Origin: Candidatus Aminicenantota bacterium
Lineage (GTDB): Bacteria > Acidobacteriota > UBA6911 > RPQK01 > JAJDTT01
Length of the DNA: 11,085 bases
Assembly (NCBI GenBank): GCA_026706325.1
Contig: JAPOYZ010000415.1
Coordinates: 1 to 11,085, forward strand
Reading direction: 5' to 3'
Of this stretch, positions 6,978 to 11,085 are shown piece by piece (positions within the stretch are counted from its first letter, which is position 1; each line of letters opens with the position of its first letter). Position numbers and translations under genes: made by a program. A model generated the notes under the pieces. That model searched no databases and was not told the origin of the DNA. It worked only from the letters and a program-made list of their open reading frames with translations.

Positions 6978-8105
6978 ACCCGACGAACGGCGTACGACCC
7001 TGTAATTCTGTTGGTCCTCCTGGTTCTGGTGGGCTTCGGCCTGGTCATGGCCTTCAGCGCCTCAGGAATGGTGTCGCTGGACCGGTACGGCGTTTCCACC
7101 CGTATTTTCCAAAGGCAGCTGGTGAGCGTCGGCATCGGCCTGGTGGTCTTCTGGATCGCGGCGCATTGGGACTATCGCCGCTATGCGACTCCCGCATTCA
7201 TCTATCCGGCGCTGGCCGCCACCGTGATTCTCCTGGTTCTTCCTTTGGTGCTGCCCACCGGTCAGGATGTCCGGCGCTGGATTCCGGTCGGTCCCACGCG
7301 GTTCCAACCCTCGGAACTGGCCAAGCTCGGAGCCGTGGTTTTCGCGGCCTACTACCTCACCCGATACCGCTCGAGCCTCCGGTCGTTGGCCGTGTTGGCG
7401 CCGTTGCTGGGGATTGTGGGGCTGGTCCTGGCTCTGATCGTGGTCGAGCCCGATCTGGGTACCGCCTGCGCCATCGCGCTCACCGTGGGAGCGTTGCTCT
7501 TTCTGGCCGGCGTTCGCCTGATCTACCTGATCGGTCTCGCCGGTTTGAGTATTCCAGTCGTCCTGGCCCTCATTTTGAGCGCTTCCTACCGCAAGGACCG
7601 GATTCTGGCCTTCCTGAATCCGGACGTGGACCCCTCCGGCATCGGCTACCAGATTCGCCAGAGCCTGATCGCCGTGGGCTCCGGCGGATGGACCGGACTG
7701 GGTCTGACCCAGAGCAAGCAGAAGCTCCATTTCCTGCCCGAGTCCCACACCGACTTCGTCTTCGCCGTCGTGGGGGAGGAGCTTGGATTGCTGGGTTCGC
7801 TCGTCATGGTGGCGCTCTTCGTGCTGCTCTTCTGGCGAGGGGTGCGGATCGCTTTCCGGGCCGACACCGATTTCGGCTCTCTGCTGGCCATGGGGATCGT
7901 GTGCATGGTGGTCCTGCAAGGCATGTTCAACATGTGCGTCGTGGTCAGCCTGCTGCCCACCAAGGGAATACCACTTCCGTTCGTCTCGGTCGGCGGGTCC
8001 TCCATGTTGGCCATGATGGCCGGCATGGGCATCCTGCTGAACATTTCCCGCCGCTGCCGGACCGACCGGGAGGAGGCCGTTTCCCAGAGCCGGGGATTCC
8101 AGTGA
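6975..8105 (+). CDS. ftsW: FtsW, SEDS-family septal peptidoglycan glycosyltransferase
   Basis: Polytopic membrane protein of the SEDS family that polymerises lipid II into septal glycan strands as partner of FtsI. From GTG 6975 it has 376 residues, with many hydrophobic segments consistent with ten helices and a short basic C-terminal tail. Family signatures: RWIPVGPTRFQPSELAKL (101-118), IVVEPDLGTA (155-164), DPSGIGYQIRQSLIAVGSGG (219-238), KLHFLPESHTDFVFAVVGEE (250-269) and LLPTKGIPLPFVSVGGSS (326-343). The Asp in HTDF (Asp260) corresponds, as I recall, to the catalytic aspartate of RodA/FtsW. RodA is the main alternative, but the position between murD and murG and the cluster's division genes support FtsW. 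GTG 6969 would add two residues. murG overlaps it by 4 bases. Confidence 0.96.
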   Translation: MTRRTAYDPVILLVLLVLVGFGLVMAFSASGMVSLDRYGVSTRIFQRQLVSVGIGLVVFWIAAHWDYRRYATPAFIYPALAATVILLVLPLVLPTGQDVRRWIPVGPTRFQPSELAKLGAVVFAAYYLTRYRSSLRSLAVLAPLLGIVGLVLALIVVEPDLGTACAIALTVGALLFLAGVRLIYLIGLAGLSIPVVLALILSASYRKDRILAFLNPDVDPSGIGYQIRQSLIAVGSGGWTGLGLTQSKQKLHFLPESHTDFVFAVVGEELGLLGSLVMVALFVLLFWRGVRIAFRADTDFGSLLAMGIVCMVVLQGMFNMCVVVSLLPTKGIPLPFVSVGGSSMLAMMAGMGILLNISRRCRTDREEAVSQSRGFQ

Positions 8106-9211
8106 TCGAGGGAGGGTTGCTGTTTGCCGGAGGAGGGACCGGAGGCCATGTCTACATGGCGGTGGCGGTCATCCAACGCCTGCGGGAGTTGGGACCGAGT
8201 CCGGAGATTCTCTTCGTGGGAACCCGCCGGGGAATCGAGAATCGAATTCTGCCGGACCTGGGCGTGACGGTGGAGAGGATTTCCTTGGGAGGACTCAAAC
8301 GAACCGGTCTCCTGAAGGCGTTTCAAACCCTGCTGCAACTTCCGGCGGCGCTGCTCCGGGCCGCGGGAATCCTCCGCCGCTTTCGGCCCGCGGCCGTGGT
8401 GGGACTGGGCGGCTATTCCTCCGGACCCGTGGTCCTCGTGGCGTCCTGGATGCGGATCCCGTGTCTCGTGATCGAACCCAACGTTCACCCGGGTCTCGCC
8501 AACCGGCTTTTGGCTCCCTGGGTGGGCCGGGTGGCGGTGGCGTTCGAAGAAACGGCGGGACGCTTTGGACCGAAGGCCGAGCTGACGGGAATCCCGGTTC
8601 GACCCCAATTCCACCGGGACCGTAGACGTCCGAACGCGGGTGGGCCCCTCAGGGTGTTGATCTTCGGAGGGAGTCAAGGAAGCGTCGCCATCAATCGCCT
8701 GGTTTGCGAGGCACTTGAAGAGCTCTCGCCCGGCCGCATCCGGCTGATTCACCAGACGGGGCCCCGAGACCGCAGCCGGGTGGAAGAGCGTTACCGGAAT
8801 CTGGGCTTTTTCGGCGCGGTATTGGAGTACATCCACGACATGCCGGATCGGCTGCACTGGGCCGATCTGGTGATCTGCCGGGCGGGAGCCCTGACCCTGG
8901 CCGAAGTCGCGGCGGCGGGAAAGGCTTCGATCCTGATTCCGTATCCCCATGCGGCCGATGACCACCAGCGGACCAACGCCCAAGCCCTGGTTCGCCGGGG
9001 CGCCGCCCTGATTCTGGAGGAAGGGGAGGGGGCGGGACCCGCACTTGCCCGGATGATTCGCGATTTGGACCGTGACCGCCTTCAACTCGGGGCGCTGGCC
9101 GAAGCCAGTGGAAATCTGGGCGACCCCCAAAGTTGCGACCGGATCGTCCAGTTGCTGACGGATCTAATCGACGTGGAGGAGAGTGGAACGGACCGAAACC
9201 GGACAGCGTAG
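8102..9211 (+). CDS. murG: UDP-GlcNAc:lipid I N-acetylglucosaminyltransferase MurG
   Basis: Peripheral membrane GT-B glycosyltransferase that adds GlcNAc to lipid I on the cytoplasmic face, giving lipid II for FtsW. From GTG 8102 it has 369 residues (usual about 355-370). The N-terminal lobe has the glycine-rich loop FAGGGTGGHV (8-17), a second one VVGLGGYSSGP (99-109), and EPNVHPGLANRLL (125-137). The C-terminal lobe has a third loop IFGGSQGS (187-194) and the UDP-GlcNAc-binding CRAGALTLAEVAAAGK (259-274, with Glu268), then PYPHAADDHQRTNA (280-293). The frame stays open far upstream through ftsW, but the MurG fold begins at 8102, where GTGA is shared with the ftsW stop. The GGGGAT at 8092-8097 is a weak ribosome binding site, so coupling to ftsW translation is likely. 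Confidence 0.96.
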   Translation: MIEGGLLFAGGGTGGHVYMAVAVIQRLRELGPSPEILFVGTRRGIENRILPDLGVTVERISLGGLKRTGLLKAFQTLLQLPAALLRAAGILRRFRPAAVVGLGGYSSGPVVLVASWMRIPCLVIEPNVHPGLANRLLAPWVGRVAVAFEETAGRFGPKAELTGIPVRPQFHRDRRRPNAGGPLRVLIFGGSQGSVAINRLVCEALEELSPGRIRLIHQTGPRDRSRVEERYRNLGFFGAVLEYIHDMPDRLHWADLVICRAGALTLAEVAAAGKASILIPYPHAADDHQRTNAQALVRRGAALILEEGEGAGPALARMIRDLDRDRLQLGALAEASGNLGDPQSCDRIVQLLTDLIDVEESGTDRNRTA

Positions 9212-9233
9212 GGGCGCCCCTCGCAGGTGCCCT
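9211..9233 (+). promoter_or_regulatory. Possible RNA hairpin in the murG-murC spacer
   Basis: The 54-base spacer between murG and murC is the longest in the window. GGGCGCC (9212-9218) can pair with GGTGCCC (9226-9232) through 7 base pairs including one G-U, with a 7-base loop. The last base of the murG stop codon can add a G-U pair with 9233. Bases 9211-9220 also form a perfect 10-base palindrome. No T-tract follows, so it is not an intrinsic terminator. It could affect message stability or uncouple murC translation, or be chance in GC-rich DNA. Confidence 0.3.
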
Positions 9234-9252
9234 CCCGGGGCCGGACGACGCC

Positions 9253-9268
9253 GGAGAAGATGCGAATG
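9253..9268 (+). promoter_or_regulatory. Ribosome binding site used to choose the murC start
   Basis: GGAG at 9253-9256 lies 9 bases before ATG 9266 and only 3 before the in-frame ATG at 9260. A further in-frame GTG at 9227 would start inside the possible hairpin and add non-family residues. ATG 9266 is the best choice, with 9260 as the alternative. Confidence 0.5.
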
Positions 9269-10666
9269 GAGAACGCCAAGGGAGTAGGACCCAACCGGAC
9301 GGAAGGTCTCGATCAGTTCCGGAAGGTCCATTTCGTCGGTATCGGCGGCGTGGGGATGAGCGGAATCGCCCAGATTCTGGCCCAGAAGGGTTGGGAAGTC
9401 TCAGGTTCGGACCTGGTCTGCAGCGACGCGGTCTCCAGTCTCCGTTCGATCGGGGTCAGGGTCAGTATCGGACACAGCCCGGACCATCTGGGAGATGCCG
9501 AGATCGTGGCCTTTTCCAGCGCCGTCGGCAGGGACAATCCCGAACTCCAAGAGGCTCGCAGACGGGATATCAGGGTGGTGCACCGGGCAGACCTGTTGGC
9601 CCGGATCATGGCCGGCGGCGAGGGGATTGCCATCTCGGGAACCCATGGCAAGACGACCACCACTTCCATGATCGGCGTGCTGCTGGTGGAAGCCGGCCTG
9701 GACCCCACGATCCTGGTTGGAGCCCGGGCCGTGGACCTGGGCGGCAACGCGCGTCTCGGAAAGGGGCCGTGGGTCGTAGCCGAAGCGGACGAGAGCGACG
9801 GCAGCTTCCTGAAGCTCCGGCCCCGGCACGCGGTGATCACCAACGTCGACCGCGATCATCTGGATTTCTACGGAGGACTCGAGGAAATCGGCGACGCCTT
9901 CGTCGCCTTCATGAACCTGCTCCCGGCAGACGGCCGTGCGGTCGTCTGTACCGACGATTCTAACCTCAGGCGGCTCCTGAAAAACGTTCACCGGCCCGTG
10001 ATAACGTACGGCGTGACACCTGCCGCCGACGTATGGGCCGAGGCGGTGGAATGGACTTCCGGAGGTTCTGCCTTCGGGTGCGTCCATGAGGGCCGGCGTT
10101 TGGGGAGGCTCCGGCTGAATGTGGCGGGCCGGCACAACGTATTGAACTCTCTGGCCGCCGTTGCGGTGGGTCTCGAGTTGCAGGTGCCCTTTGACGTGAT
10201 CCGGCGGGCGCTGGGAACGTTCTCCGGCGCAGAACGGCGTCTGGAGTTCAAGGGCATGCGCGAGGGGGTCCGTGTGATGGACGATTACGGTCACCATCCG
10301 GTTGAGATCCGAACCACGTTGGACGCGTGCCGCCGAATGGGACGGCGAGTGGTCGTGGTGTTTCAGCCGCATCGATACACGCGAACCCTTCATTTGAGGT
10401 CGGAGTTGGCCGAGTGTTTCCAGGATGCGGATCTCCTTTACCTGATGGATGTCTATCCGGCAGGGGAGGCGCCCGTCGCCGGCGGGCTCGGCGAGGATCT
10501 GTACCGGGCCGTGGAACGGCACCGCCAGGTCTGCTATCAGCCGCAGCCCGGCGCCATGTTGCGGGCCCTGCGGGAAGACGTGATGCCGGGAGACCTGCTC
10601 CTGACGCTGGGAGCGGGCAACGTTTGGAAGATCGGAGAGGATTTTCTGAAGGGCCGGGCCGTTTGA
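9266..10666 (+). CDS. murC: UDP-N-acetylmuramate:L-alanine ligase MurC
   Basis: Cytoplasmic ATP-dependent ligase that adds L-Ala to UDP-MurNAc, the first stem-peptide step. From ATG 9266 it has 466 residues, typical for the family. The N-terminal UDP-binding domain has VHFVGIGGVGMSGIA (21-35), SGSDL (46-50) and FSSAV (83-87). The ATPase domain has P-loop ISGTHGKTTTTS (123-134, Lys129), the MurC-typical EADESDGSF (173-181) and NVDRDHLDFYGG (193-204). The C-terminal domain has ERRLEFKG (323-330), DDYGHHPVEI (339-348), VFQPHRYTRT (365-374) and LGAGNVWKIG (448-457). The SGTHGKT P-loop, EADESD and DDYGHHP separate MurC from MurD, E, F and from Mpl. It ends 20 bases before ftsQ, leaving no room for murB. 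Confidence 0.96.
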   Translation: MENAKGVGPNRTEGLDQFRKVHFVGIGGVGMSGIAQILAQKGWEVSGSDLVCSDAVSSLRSIGVRVSIGHSPDHLGDAEIVAFSSAVGRDNPELQEARRRDIRVVHRADLLARIMAGGEGIAISGTHGKTTTTSMIGVLLVEAGLDPTILVGARAVDLGGNARLGKGPWVVAEADESDGSFLKLRPRHAVITNVDRDHLDFYGGLEEIGDAFVAFMNLLPADGRAVVCTDDSNLRRLLKNVHRPVITYGVTPAADVWAEAVEWTSGGSAFGCVHEGRRLGRLRLNVAGRHNVLNSLAAVAVGLELQVPFDVIRRALGTFSGAERRLEFKGMREGVRVMDDYGHHPVEIRTTLDACRRMGRRVVVVFQPHRYTRTLHLRSELAECFQDADLLYLMDVYPAGEAPVAGGLGEDLYRAVERHRQVCYQPQPGAMLRALREDVMPGDLLLTLGAGNVWKIGEDFLKGRAV

Positions 10667-10673
10667 AGGCGCC

Positions 10674-10678
10674 GGAAG
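10674..10678 (+). promoter_or_regulatory. Ribosome binding site of ftsQ
   Basis: GGAAG lies 8 bases before ATG 10687 in the 20-base spacer after the murC stop. It supports this ATG over the in-frame ATG at 10708. Confidence 0.55.
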
Positions 10679-10686
10679 TATAGAAG

Positions 10687-11085
10687 ATGCCAGTCCAACG
10701 CCCTAGCATGCTGCGAAAATTGCTGATCTTTGCCGGACGTCTTCTGGGGACGGGTCTCTTGCTCCTGGGGCGGCTGACCGCGCTTCGACATGCGGCTTAC
10801 TCTTCCCAGGGTGAAGCGCTTTTCGGCATTCGGGATATTCGCTTCGAGGGCGCCCGGCATCTCTCCTGGCAGAAACTCAGGACGTTCATGCTCGAGACCT
10901 ATACGGGGAACATCCTGCGGGTCGACCTGGAACAGCTCAAGGATCTGGTGGAATCGGAGTCCTGGGTGAGGGCTGCGACCGTGCGCCGCCAGTTGCCCGG
11001 GCATCTCATCGTCAGTGTCCGGGAACGTGTTCCGGTGGCCGTGGCCGCAATCGACGAGGATCTCTACATCGTCGACGAGGAAGGC
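10687..11085 (+). CDS. ftsQ: Cell division protein FtsQ, N-terminal part (runs past the window end)
   Basis: Bitopic inner-membrane divisome protein that, with FtsB and FtsL, links early and late division proteins and controls FtsW/FtsI. The frame is open from ATG 10687 to the last base, giving 133 residues without a stop. Visible in order: a short basic cytoplasmic N terminus (MPVQRPSMLRK), one membrane segment at about 12-31 (LLIFAGRLLGTGLLLLGRLT), then a POTRA domain at about 46-118. The POTRA domain starts with FGIRDIRFEGARHLS and includes GNILRVDLEQL (74-84), ESWVRAATVRRQLPG (91-105) and LIVSVRERVPVA (107-118). The start of the following beta domain (DEDLYIVDEEG) is also present. DivIB, the Gram-positive relative, is the alternative name. 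The size of the full protein cannot be seen. Confidence 0.93.
   Translation, partial: MPVQRPSMLRKLLIFAGRLLGTGLLLLGRLTALRHAAYSSQGEALFGIRDIRFEGARHLSWQKLRTFMLETYTGNILRVDLEQLKDLVESESWVRAATVRRQLPGHLIVSVRERVPVAVAAIDEDLYIVDEEG

Noticed and set aside
6965..8101. A plus-strand frame open from 6965 into murG that could suggest a 748-residue fusion protein.
   Set aside because: The part before 8102 is an off-frame reading of ftsW with no membrane segments or motifs. MurG homology begins at 8102, where a GTG overlaps the ftsW stop.
599..10709. Long minus-strand open frames, such as 1455-2669, 3359-4270, 7646-9130 and 9401-10522.
   Set aside because: They lie wholly opposite clear mur/fts genes, have skewed composition (rich in Arg, Gly, Pro, His, Gln) and no recognisable domain. 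GC-rich DNA with few stop codons produces such frames by chance.

Overview
The window is a stretch of a division and cell wall (dcw) cluster, all on the + strand and almost without intergenic DNA: ftsI (5' end outside the window, reading frame broken), murE, murF, mraY, murD, ftsW, murG, murC and the first 133 codons of ftsQ. I found no RNA gene, mobile element, CRISPR array or intrinsic terminator, and no convincing gene on the minus strand. No stretch without a gene exceeds 54 bases.

Organism: GC-rich DNA from a bacterium with meso-diaminopimelate peptidoglycan (DNPR motif in MurE). Gene order, a PASTA domain at the C terminus of FtsI and the MraY sequence resemble Acidobacteriota as I remember them. 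Some deltaproteobacterial lineages also have a PASTA-bearing FtsI, so the phylum is a likely inference, not a proof.

Layout: 1-1675 holds the division transpeptidase FtsI in two reading frames; it looks as if about 50 bases are missing near position 764. 1614-4489 holds the ligases MurE and MurF, which add meso-DAP and D-Ala-D-Ala. 4486-5598 is MraY (lipid I synthesis). 5620-6972 is MurD (D-Glu ligase). 6975-8105 is FtsW (septal glycan polymerase). 8102-9211 is MurG (lipid II synthesis). 9266-10666 is MurC (L-Ala ligase). 10687 to the window end is FtsQ (divisome scaffold). The genes overlap or nearly touch (4-base TTGA or GTGA overlaps, non-AUG starts), as expected for one translationally coupled polycistronic message.

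Together they cover precursor synthesis from UDP-MurNAc (MurC, D, E, F), the membrane steps (MraY, MurG) and septal polymerisation and cross-linking (FtsW, FtsI, with FtsQ). MurB, often found between murC and ftsQ, is not here.

I see no unknown biological system. The points worth a second look are the broken ftsI, the odd ftsI/murE overlap, the missing murB and a small hairpin between murG and murC.
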